A stretch of DNA of 64,000 nucleotides from Leucaena leucocephala (lineage: Eukaryota > Streptophyta > Magnoliopsida > Fabales > Fabaceae). Position numbers and translations under genes: made by a program. Positions 24,463 to 35,258 of this stretch are shown here, one piece after another. The first letter of the stretch is position 1. Each line of letters starts with the position of its first letter. The stretch covers positions 13,038,001 to 13,102,000 of the forward strand of contig CM073550.1 of the NCBI GenBank assembly GCA_037074615.1. The letters run 5' to 3'. The notes below the pieces were generated by a model. That model searched no databases. It was not told where the DNA came from and was given only the letters and a program-made list of their open reading frames with translations.

Positions 24463-27400
24463 ATGGAGAGCTTCGCACTTCACTCTCTCTCCACCTCAAC
24501 CTCCGTCTCTTTCTCTCCCGCTCATCCTTCCTTCCTCCGTCATCGTTCTCGACCACTCTCCAATTCTCATCTGTCTGTTCAGTTGACTCCAACTTCCCCT
24601 TCAACCCCATCTCTCAGATCAACCGTCTCTCGTTTCTCCTTCTTTCCTTCTAAATCTTCATCCACCTTTAATCCTCTCTCTAAGCCTCGCATTGCAAATC
24701 ACCCAATTCAAGCTTCTTCGTTGTCGTCTTCACCGGCATTACCGTCATCCTCACCCCCAGTTGCTAAAGGCGCCAAACCTTTACCATTTTTTATCTCCAT
24801 TCTTATCGGTCTTATCGTTCGTTTCTTAGTTCCTAGGCCCGTTGAAGTTACCCCTCAAGCGTGGCAGTTGCTATCGATTTTTCTCTCGACCATTGCGGGT
24901 CTTGTTCTAAGTCCATTGCCGGTGGGAGCTTGGGCTTTTCTTGGTTTAACGACTTCCATCGTGACAAAAACACTGACGTTCTCTGCGGCTTTTAGCGCGT
25001 TCACTGACCAGGTCATTTGGTTGATTGTGATTTCCTTTTTCTTCGCTCGTGGGTTTGTGAAAACTGGGTTGGGGGATAGGATTGCGACTTACTTCGTCAA
25101 GTGGTGGGGAAAGAGCACATTGGGACTGTCTTATGGGTTGACTTTTGGCGAAGTATTTATTGCACCGGCGATGCCCAGCACCACCGCGAGGGCCGGCGGC
25201 ATATTCTTGCCGATTATCAAGTCACTGTCCCTCTCAGCAGGGAGTGAACCCAATCATCCTACTTCCAGAAAGCTGGGTTCTTATCTTGTCCAGACTCAAT
25301 TTCAGGTTGATTTTCTTTTCCGACCTATTTAACTAACTGCTATGCTTGATTAGTATGCAAAAAGTATGAAATTGATGCTTCATGATGAGGAAAACTGTTC
25401 CTTTAAATGCCTTTAAAATGGTTTTAAGTTGAAGTTGCTATCATTCAAGTTATAATTAATCGGGAATGTACCAGAAGTTTAATTTTTCTTTTCTAAATTA
25501 GCTGTCTTGAAAACTTTATTGGACATTATTGATCCGGTGTGTGCTTTACTGTATTTCAAAATGGCATCTTCTTTCTAAGTGGCATGGCATGATTGCACTA
25601 ATATGACTATGGTGATTGAGTTTTTGAAACGGTCATCATAATTCTGATGTTGAAGGATTCTCTGCTTTACGTGTGTTACTTCTTTTTTGAGATCTACCAT
25701 CATTTGATGATTAAGTGACTTTGTGCACTGCTGTACATGTGACAGTCTGCTGCTAATTCTAGTGCTCTTTTCCTAACTGCTGCTGCTCAAAACTTGCTAT
25801 GTCTTAAATTAGCCGAGGAACTTGGGGTGATAATTGCAAATCCATGGGTTACATGGTTTAAAGCAGCTAGTTTACCTGCATTGATTTCTCTTCTTGCTAC
25901 ACCATTGATTTTATACAAACTATATCCACCTCAAATGAAAGACACACCAGAGGCGCCAGCCATGGCTGCAGTCAAACTAAAAAGTATGGGTCCTGTCACT
26001 CGAAATGAATGGATTATGATTGGTACAATGCTGCTTGCAGTCTCTTTGTGGATCTTTGGGTATGTCAGATATCTTATTTCAAATCATTTGAAAATGTAGC
26101 TGTTATTTCAATTCAATGTATCAATAATTACCTTGTTATGATATTTTATATGCATGATCAATATGATGATTTTATACACAACTGTCAAACTCAATTAGAT
26201 GGAATTCGCATTTTATATGAATGCATTTAACAGTTAGTTAGTGTCATGTTATGCCAGTATTAATGGATATTACAGACACAGAGAGAGCATCCATTTATAG
26301 TGGCATAACACGAAACACTAAGTCTCTAACCAGCAAATGATTTTTTTTTATTTTATATTTCATCTATGATCCATGTAGCGGACCCGTCTAGTGGGATAAG
26401 ACTTATTATTGTTGTATTTCATCTATGATACAGAGTATATATTAGATTTATTTATCCTTTGGTTGGATCACATGGTTAGAAACTGAAAATGTAACAATTT
26501 GAAATGAAAAGAGGCTGCAGGTTATGTTTTTAGAAGCACTCTCAAATCTCTACATTTTCTTGGCTTATATAATGTAACATTTTGAAACTGAAAATGTTTC
26601 ATTTTGAAGGGGATCTTTCTTATTTATATTGAATTCAAAAAAGAAGATTATATTGTTAAACATTTGATGCCTACCTATACATTACTTAATCGTTACATCT
26701 GTATTGATGTTTCTAGCAATTCGAAACTTGTTACATGTGCACATAATTATACTCTCATAATGAAAGTTCTCGTAACTGAATTCTATGCAATCAATATTTT
26801 GTGATCCTGCAGAGGGACTCTTGGTATACCAAGTGCTGTAGCTGCAATGATTGGCTTATCAATACTCCTTGTATTAGGAGTCCTTGATTGGAGTGATTGC
26901 TTGAATGAAAAATCAGCATGGGATACCTTTACTTGGTTTGCCGTTCTAGTGGGGATGGCCGGCCAGTTGACAAACCTTGGCATTGTTGGTTGGATGTCTA
27001 CTTGTGTGGCCAAGTTTCTTCAGTCTTTCTCTCTGAGCTGGCCTGCTTCGCTGTTTGTTCTTCTGGCATCTTATTTTTCCATCCACTACGTTTTTGCAAG
27101 TCAGATCGGACATGTTGGGGCTTTATACTCTGCATTTCTCGCTATGAACCAGGCAGCTGGTGTTCCTGTTGTGGTGGCAGCTCTGGCTCTAGCTTATGTA
27201 ACTAATCTTTTTGGTTCAATAACACACTATAGTAGTGGTCAGGCTGCTGTATATTATGGAGGTATGGCCCCCCTTCAATGTTTTAGCTATTTCCTCACTT
27301 GGTAATTTTCCTTTCATCTATTTAACTCTTTAGCTTGTGTTTTTTGAGTAATTTAGTTGTAATTTCTCGGAAACATGCCTATTGGGCAATTAACCAAAAG

Positions 27401-28189
27401 AGCCTAGACACACAAGGAAATGGTGAGCTGGCAAGGATGAAAGAGAGAGAGGGAGGGAGCTGGTTAGTGAGAGGGAGAGATATACAGGACAGGTTTAGGG
27501 AGAGTGGGGGTTAAGCAAGGATTGGGTGTTCTGTGGAGTGAGTGACCTAGCCACTTGAAAGCTAGAGTGTGGTGTGCTGCCATTTTTATTTTTCTTCCTC
27601 TGTAATTCATCTGAGCCAATATTCTCTATTTGACCTTGCATTAGAAAGTATATCTCAGCTTTCATTGCATAAGCAATGCAAGATTACAGTGGTTCCATCA
27701 TGTGCATATGTATATATATATCAATCTTATGAACTATTCTGTTCTGGCGCGTTTTTTTCTTGTTCTCCCTCTCTTTTTACTCTTGTTATGTTGATGTTAC
27801 AATGAATGGAATAGAAAGGAAGCTTTGTTTTTTTTGTGAAAAAAAGCTAGTTTTAAATCCTAAAAGACCTGCAGAGATTAATCTTGTAGGAGACCAAGTT
27901 TCTCCTTACTCTTAAGTTGATTGTTAGTAACCTTCAAACATAAGGCTATTCCTTGTAAATGCATGTGTAAACTTAATTTAACATCCCTTCCCTGCTCTTT
28001 CTTATCAATATCAAAATATGTTAAAGCCTGGTAGCTGATGATATTATAAATTTTTTTTTGTCGTTTTTGACAGCGGGTTATGTTGACCTTCCTGATATAT
28101 TCAAAATTGGATTCATTATGGCTTTATTTAATGCTATCATCTGGGGAGGTGTTGGCTCTTTCTGGTGGAAATTTTTGGGCTTGTATTGA
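24463..28189 (+). CDS. DIT2: Plastidic glutamate/malate translocator (DiT2 type), copy B, intact
   Basis: Four exons (24463-25305, 25746-26059, 26813-27261, 28074-28189) join in frame with GT-AG borders to give 573 residues, close to the ~560 of known DiT2 proteins. Residues 1 to about 95 are a Ser/Pro-rich plastid transit peptide. The rest is a hydrophobic multi-helix DASS/SLC13-type carrier of the inner envelope. The signatures PSTTARAGGIFLPI (about 236-249), AWDTFTWFAVLVGMAGQLTN, HVGALYSAFLAMNQAAG and GSITHYSSGQAAVYYGAGYV, and the C-terminus WWKFLGLY, are DiT2-like and differ from DiT1 (HIGAMFTAF). The family exports glutamate from the plastid in exchange for malate, closing the photorespiratory nitrogen cycle with DiT1 and GS/GOGAT. 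It is the only complete copy of the cluster, so it probably carries the function. Confidence 0.93.
26371..26414 (+). mobile_element. 5'-truncated SINE tail insertion with target-site duplication
   Basis: In intron 2 of DiT2 copy B, 44 bp ending in gtgggataagacttattattgttg are flanked by a 15-bp perfect direct repeat (tatttcatctatgat at 26356-26370 and 26415-26429). Paralogue D carries only one copy of that 15-mer and no insert (about 39667-39681), i.e. the empty site. The ...ctagtgggataag...ttg end resembles 3' tails of plant SINEs that end in TTG repeats. Confidence 0.7.
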
Positions 28190-29807
28190 TTTTCCAGTTC
28201 AATGTAAGTAATATCAGTTTTCCTTGTTTCAATTGGTCATTCTTCTTTTGTAGCCAAAATAACAGGTCTTCCATTTGAGGACAGTTGAGCTCATCATTTT
28301 GCCATGATAATTAAAATCTGCTTTTAGTTTTATCCGTTATTTGATATCTTTAGGTTATCATTGATTTATTGCATAAAGTCAATATACGGATAGTTATTTC
28401 GGTACAACTGTAAATAGAAGATTGAAATTGATTTGATCTTCCTTTCTGGCTGAGATTGGATTATTGGTATGATTATGACTTATTCTAGTGAACGTGTGTG
28501 TGTATATTTATTCTATATTTTCATTTGTAAACTTCCAAAAATATCATTTGTTGTTTGGTGTAAAGGCAAGGGAAAGAGAAAACTGATTCCTTTTCGATTG
28601 ATTTCTGGTTGATGGAAACATTTCATAGGATTTTCTTTTGTTATGCTCTGTGGGAGAATGCCCTTACCCCAGTTTTAGAACAGACACACAACATTAGTTT
28701 TATGCATTCCATAACTCTTACTACCTCCGGTCCTTAATATAAGAGATAAATAATTAATTTATAAATATTAAAAAAATTAGTTATATTAGTTATTTATAAT
28801 AAATTTATCTTGATTTCCCTAAACTGTTATATTTAATCATGTGTATTAGAACCACTCTTTAATTGTGAGCTATTTTAACATGTGCAATCAATAAATATAA
28901 TCTGAGCAAAAAATTATGTAAAGTAGATTTGTGTTTTATATTTATGACTAAAATAAATTTTTTATTTAACTCTTATATTTAAGACTGGAGGAGTATATAA
29001 TTTTGTACCAGCTCCAATAATTAATACTTAGATTCATATGGAATATGTAACCAACCTGTTATCTAGAGAATCCATGTTTTGGAGGTTATAAACCGGGCAT
29101 GCACCAATTTTTAGGAATCTTAAATTGTGTTGGTTTCATGTTGGTTGCCACAGATTTACCATGATTTTGGTGATTTCTAATGTTAAACTAAAAGAATACT
29201 TAACTATCAATGTTGTTGTGACTCTCGAGTTCAAGAGAAACATGGAACAAAGAATGAGAGGAAAGGGAAGAGAGAAAAGAAAAATTAACTATAGGTAGGA
29301 TATATTAACCCTAGATAAAACTCCTATAATTTTTAATATAAAATTTATTTAACTAATTCGATTAACTTAAAAAAGTTCGTTAAATTAGTTAATATAATAT
29401 ATTTTTTTAAAATATCATAATCATATTCTTTAACTCTCCCTATCTTATTTGATTATTGTTAAGTGAATATCAATAGGAATAATTTAGGAAAAAAAAATTT
29501 AATAAATATAAAACTTAATAATGTCAATTCCCTATTTTATTTTCGTGAGAGTGGAAAGGTTAAGTATGATTGATTTTTATGATAGGTAAGATATTTCATA
29601 TAGGTTGTTCCATGTGGTATTTTATGTTTTTAAATGTGATGAGTTTGGGTTTTGGTAATTTGGTAAATATTCATACTCCAAAAATAAAAGTTATTCCCTC
29701 TTTTTTCTTTCAGAAATTATAATTCTATTTATAAGTTATTTTTATAAAATCTATAAAATAATTAATATTTTTTTTCAAATAGGGCCTTAACATGTATATT
29801 GCCATGA
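28190..29807. other. 3' flank of DiT2 copy B
   Basis: It is related to the 3' flank of copy D (for example 28619-28675 and 42293-42345, near ctctgtgggagaatgccc), so the segmental duplication runs past the coding region. Bases ~29690-29806 resemble 35790-35907 downstream of copy C. It holds one clear MITE (28721-28993) and a partial AT-rich MITE near 29320-29530. I see no gene. Confidence 0.6.
28721..28993. mobile_element. Stowaway-like MITE
   Basis: It is 273 bp flanked by TA (28719-28720 and 28994-28995). The left end ctacctccggtccttaatat matches the complement of the right end (ctcctccagtcttaaatat). The terminal CTCCCTCCGTTC-like consensus is typical of Tc1/mariner-type Stowaway MITEs. Confidence 0.8.
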
Positions 29808-30859
29808 GTAAAGCAGAGAATCCGACAACATCAGAATCAGTAAATCACACACCCAATCAATAGCGTCCAAGAAAGTTTTCACGTCGTTTCAACAGCTAAA
29901 TTATAAAAGAAAAGTGAAATTTATAGTCTGTTCCCAATTAATTAATACTTGAATGATATCAACTACAACTTGAAAGGCATCATGAAGCACTATTTTCATA
30001 CTTTTTGCATAGCAATTAATTAAATAGGTCGGAAAAGACCACCAACCTGAAATTGCGTCTGGATAAGATCAGATTCCAGCTTTCTTGAAGAAGGATGATT
30101 GGGTTCACTCCATGCTGCGAGGGACAGTGACTTGATAATCGGCAAGAAGATACCACCGGCCCTCGCAGCGCTGCTGGGCACTGCCGGTGCAATAAGCACT
30201 TCGCCAAAAGTCAACACATAAGACAGTCCTAATGTGCTCTTTCCCAACCACTTCACGAAGTAAGTCGCAATCCTATCCCCCAGCCCAGTTTCCACAAACG
30301 CGCGAGCGAAGAAGAAGGAAATCACAATCAACCAAATGACCTGGTCAGTGAACGCGCTAAAAGCCGCAGAGAAACTCAGTGTTTTTGTCACGACGGATGT
30401 CGTTAAACCGAAAAAAGCCCAAGCTCCCACCAGCAAAGGACTCAGAACAAGACCCGCAATGGTGGAGAGAAAAATCGAGAGCAACTGCCACGCTTGAGGG
30501 GTAACTTCACTGGCCTTAGGAGAGAAGCGAACAACGAGACCAACAGAAATGTAGATAAAAAATGGTAAAGGTTTTGTGCCTTGAGAAACTGGGGGTGAGG
30601 ATGAGGGTAATGCCGGTGAAGGTGACGACGAAGAATCTTGAATTGGGAGATATTCAACGTGGGGCATGGAGAGAGGATTAAAGGTGGAAGAAGATTTGGA
30701 GGGAAAGGAGGAGAAATGAGAGACGGTTGGTCAGAGAGATGGGGCTGAAGGGGAAGTTGGAGTCAACAGAAGAGACAAGTGAGATGTGGAGACTGAACGA
30801 GAACGATACGGGGGAAGGAAGTGCGAGGGGAAGAGACAGTGAAGTGAGAAGCTTTCCAT
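29808..30859 (-). pseudogene. DiT2-like translocator copy C, 5' piece (exon 1 and most of intron 1), inverted
   Basis: The exon 1 equivalent is 30047-30859 (271 codons) with a good donor. Frame is kept except for a TGA at codon 43 (30731-30733), in the transit-peptide region. The hydrophobic core reads well (PQAWQLLSIFLSTIAGLVLS; GLGDRIATYFVKWLGKSTLG). Intron 1 continues left to 29808, ending at the motif ctctgctttac, and then homology stops. The missing remainder of this gene is the piece at 33680-35258, which resumes at the matching point of intron 1. MPHVEYL after the transit peptide groups it with copy D, not with A/B (RIANHPIQ). Confidence 0.88.
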
Positions 30860-31374
30860 TGTAGAGCAATGGTGGCGCAGTGGAAGGGAAGGAAACGGAG
30901 ATTGGCATACTGAAAAGAGCTCAATAAAAAGATGTCATCTGAAATATTTGTATTCCATGTGTAAATTAAATTCAGTCACCATTTAATGATTTATACTATT
31001 TTAATAATCTTCTTAAAAAGTTCTGCTGATTGATTAGCTAAATACGACAGTCAAAGAGTGAGATATGTGATGATAATATATTAAAATTTATAAAATTAAA
31101 AAGTCAATTATTAAGATATGAAACGTAGGAGTGATCATGGGATGCGACCGGTCGAGACATGAACATGAGAATAGGGCGAGATGCGTTTTGTGTCATGTAT
31201 TTCATTCTATCCCAATCTTGTCACATTAGGATATATTTGGAATAGGACAGGAATTCTCAATTCAAAAAGAAGAAGAAGAAGAAATAATGCATGTTTGATA
31301 TAATGAAGCATACTCATAAATAAACTCAGGTTCAATTTTCTTGAAAGTTTAAAAAAACAAGATATGAGACATTA

Positions 31375-31997
31375 TGCCTGTTTGGATGGAGTTGAAACTT
31401 TGATTTTAAAGTGTTTATATCTCAAATCTTAATTTGAATTTTTTTAAAATAAATAGTAATATTTGTCTAAAATGACTTTTGGACACAACTATAGTTTAAA
31501 ACTATAATTTTGGATAAATTACTGAGAATAACTTATAGAACAGTAAGAGCTTATAGAATACCCAATTACTATTTTACCCTTATTCTTTCTAATACTCTAT
31601 CTCTTTCGTTTTTCGCTCCTCTCTTCTCAACTTGCCATCTTTTGCTCTTTTTGTCAAAGTCATTGTGCCGTCGTCACTGGAGCCATCATTGTTGCTGGTT
31701 ATGGTTCAGCTGTTGTCACCGTCTTGCTCTTTGACCATCTCAACAACCCTTCCATCCTACCCCTAACATCCCCACTATCCTACTCGTCGCTAGTTATGGT
31801 TCAGTTGGATAGATGCGAGGATGAATGTCACGAAAGAAGAAGATGAATGGTGAGGAGTGGGATGTAAGGCTGCAATCACAGAAATCCTTCACGTAATAAC
31901 CATCCAAACACTTATTTAGTCAAAATTACTTATTTTCCATAACTCTTTTCTAAAAACTATTTTTCTAAAAACTATCCAAAAGTATATCTAAATGGGC
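31375..31997. mobile_element. hAT-like MITE (family member 2)
   Basis: It begins gcctgtttggatggag and ends with the complement of gcccatttagatatac. Its interior resembles 10700-11245 in order: tttaaaactataattttgg, a block near attactgagaataact, and caattactattttaccctta. A probable third member in opposite orientation is at about 37195-37660. Confidence 0.55.
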
Positions 31998-33164
31998 CCA
32001 TTGAAAAATTCATCTTCTAGTATTAAATATGACTTACATGTCCAATTAGAGGATGATGTTACAATTTATTAACCCATATAGCGGAGCTTCCTTGGAGGAA
32101 TGAAAGTTATACCTAGTTTACTCTTTCCTGTGGTTGTCGTCTCTTCTTTGAATGAATGTATAAGTATAATTGTGGTTTAAGATGGCCTCAACTCTATCAA
32201 GCGATGCTTGTAATAATCTTGAGTCTATGTTGAACATTAGGTCACCAGATCCCAAACCTCTGTTCAAAATTGATCTAAGAGTCATATTTGCATATGATAC
32301 ATGAATGTATTTCAGGTTTTAATCATATAATTGTTAGCATGAAAAACACTCAGGACGAGATGAGATGTCCTGAGGGTTATTTTGAGACCTGTCCTGTCCT
32401 GAGACTTTCTCATATCTCAACCCAAAGCTATCCCATCATAGTCATTCTCAAGATGGGACAGATTTATCCCGAAACCACCGGGATAGCTAGGTCAAGATAA
32501 ATCTAACACCCCTAATAAAATGTATAAAAGTCATACTAATTATAGAAAAAATTACTAATTAAAGAATAAAACATATTTTTCAACTCTTAGGCTTAGATTG
32601 GGTGTTTAAGGAAAAACTAATTTGTGTTCCTTCTCTTATCTTTAATATAAAAATTATTTAATTAATTTTAATATATTAAATAAGTTAAATAAATTTTAAT
32701 TATAGTAAATATAACATAATATCTTAATTCCTAACGTCATCCTCCAAAAATTGACTTGGGGATTATATGCCAAATAACAGAATGTTTGGAGGAAAAATTA
32801 ATTGCAGATTTCCCATAATGAAGTTGAAGTCTCGTTCTATAAGGTCAATTAAAAATGCTTCCTTTTTTTTCTTTTCCCCTTTTTTCTTTTTAAATTTAAG
32901 GAAAGGTATTCTTAAACCATTTTAGACATGAGACTAATCCCTATTGATTCTTAGAGTACAAGAGTTTTTTTTTTTTTTTTTGCTTATTTTAACAATTATG
33001 ATTCCTATCATTTAAACTTGTTCTATTCTCTTTACAAGAATAAAACCACTTGTCACTTCAATTTAAGAGCTTATTCATTGTTTTCTTTTCCTCTTTATTG
33101 TTATAGGAGTGATCACCACCTTGTCCACGTTTAGCCACGAAACCATGGATAAAAGCTCTTAATA

Positions 33165-33447
33165 CTATTACATATTTTTAATATAATATTTACTTAATTA
33201 ATTTTAGTAGATTAAAAATAATAGTTAAATTAGTTATATATAATGATTGTGTATTAGTTTTCCTAAAATACCTTATTTAATAATATACATTTGAGCTAAT
33301 CTTGATAGAAACTCTTGATATGTGCAATCATATAGGAGTACGATAGGAAGAAAATTATAATTTTAAAAAATAAAATATATTAAAATTTTATATTTAAGAT
33401 TAAAATAAATTTTTTTATCTAATTCTTATATTTAGAATTGATAGGAG
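33165..33447. mobile_element. Stowaway-like MITE
   Basis: It is 283 bp flanked by TA (33163-33164 and 33448-33449). The right end, read in complement, starts ctcctatcaattctaaatat, and the left end starts ctattacatatttttaatat. The same family is seen at 8910-9161 and 50935-51208. Confidence 0.55.
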
Positions 33448-33679
33448 TATACCATAATATTATTCTTTGTATCTTTGGGTTTAGGATGGTCAGATTGCAA
33501 AGTGAGCAAACATATACAAGTTTCAAATCTACATATATATATATATATATATATATTATCTACTTCTATTTATAAATTATTTTTAATTAATTAATATAAA
33601 TTAATGAAATTAGTTAAAATTAATTGATGTTGTTAAAATTAACCCGTCTTTTTAAAACTATTCTCATCACTCTCATGGC

Positions 33680-35258
33680 TGGATTTTCAATTATCACCCC
33701 AAGCTCCTCTGCTAATTTAAGACATAGCAGGTTTGAGCTGCAGCAGTTAGGAAAAGAGCACTAGAATTAGCAGCAGACTGTCACAGGCCCAACAGTGCCC
33801 AAGTCACTTCATCATCAAATGATGGTAGATCTCAAATAAGAAGTCACACACCCAGTTACATGGTTTAAAGCGGCTAGTTTACTGCATTGGTTTCTCTTCT
33901 TGCTACACCATTGATTTTATACAAGCACTATCCACCTCAAATGAAAAACACACCAGAGGCACCTGCCATGGCTGCATTCAAACTGGAACGTATGGATCCT
34001 GTTCACTCGAAATGAATGGCTGTCTCTTTGTGGATCATTGGGTATGCCAGATATCTTATTTCAAATCATTTGAAAATTAGCTGTTATTTCAATTCAATGT
34101 ATCGATAATTACATCATTAAACATTTGATGCCTACCTATACGTTACGTAGTCATTACATCTGTATTGATGATGTTCCTAGCAAAGTAAAACTTATTACAT
34201 ATGCACATAATTATTCTCTCATAATGAAAGTTCTTGTAATTGCATTCTGTGCAATCAATATTTCTTAATCTTGCAGAGGGGTTGTCGGTATACCAAGGGT
34301 TGTAGCTGCAATGATGGCTTATCAATACTCCTTGATTGGAGTGGTTGCCTGAATGAAAAATCAGCATGGGATAGCCTACATTTTAGGTTGGATGGCTGGT
34401 CAGTTGACAAACCTTGGCATTGTCGGTTGGATGTCTACTTGTGTGGCCAAGTTTCTTCAGTCGTTCTCTCTGAGCTGGCCTGCTTCGCTACTTGTTCTTC
34501 TGGAGTCTTATTTTTTCATCCACTACATTTTTGCAAGTCAGACTGGACATGTTGGGGCTTCATACTTTGCATTTCTTGCTATGAACCGGGAAGCTGGTGT
34601 TCCTGTTGTGTTGGCAGCGCTGGCTCTAGGTTATGTCACTGATCTTTTTGGTTCAATAACACACTATAGCAGTGGTCAGGCTGCTCTATATTATGAAGGT
34701 ATGGCCTTCACTTCAATGCTGTAGCTTTTTGCTTGTTTGTGAATTTTCCTTTCATCTATTTAATTCTTTAGCTTGTGTTTATTGAGTAATTTAGTTGTAA
34801 TTTCTTTGAAGCATGCGTATTTGGCCATGGCCCACAAAAGAGAACAACCAAAAGAGGCTATACATACAGAAGGAAATGGTGAGCTGGCAAGGAGAAAAGA
34901 GAGTGGGAGGGAGTTGGTTATATATATATATATAGTACATAACCAGCAAAATTAATCTTCTTGAAGACCAATTTTCTCCTTACTTTTATGTTGATTCTGT
35001 TGGTAACCAGCATCCATAAGGCTATTTCTTATGAATGTGCGTCTAATCTTAATTTTTAACATCCCTTCCCTGCTGTTTCTTTCTTATCTATTTCAAGATA
35101 TGATAAAGCCTAGTAGCTGATGATCTTATAATTTTTTGACAGCTGGTTATATAGACCTTCCTGATATATTCCAAATCGATTTCATTATGGCTTTATTTAA
35201 TGCTATCATCTTGGGAGTTGTTGGCTCTTTCTGGTTAAAATTTTTGGGCTTGTATTGA
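33680..35258 (+). pseudogene. DiT2-like translocator copy C, 3' piece (exons 2-4), with micro-inversion
   Basis: Bases 33680-33852 hold the end of intron 1, its splice acceptor and the first third of exon 2 in inverted orientation. Exon 2 then continues in plus sense from about 33854 (gttacatggtttaaagc). Exon 2 also has a 1-base loss near 33881, an extra base near 34002 and a loss of about 29 bp near 34019. Exon 3 (34277-34698) lacks a segment after the motif tatcaatactcc and shifts frame before reading well (MAGQLTNLGIVGWMSTC). Exon 4 (35143-35258) is open to its stop, with changes such as IILGVVGSFWLKFLGLY. There is no exon 1 in cis; it lies inverted at 30047-30859. It cannot encode a carrier. 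Confidence 0.9.

Larger units (their letters stand above)
30860..33679. other. Spacer between the two pieces of DiT2 copy C
   Basis: This probably was the upstream region of copy C, carried along in the inversion. It holds an hAT-like MITE (31375-31997), two GC-richer fragments with repeated gatgggac/gagatg motifs (31130-31210 and 32345-32510), a T-run near 32966-32981, a partial AT-rich MITE at 32625-32745, a complete one at 33165-33447 and an (AT)n tract near 33532-33556. I see no gene. Confidence 0.5.
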
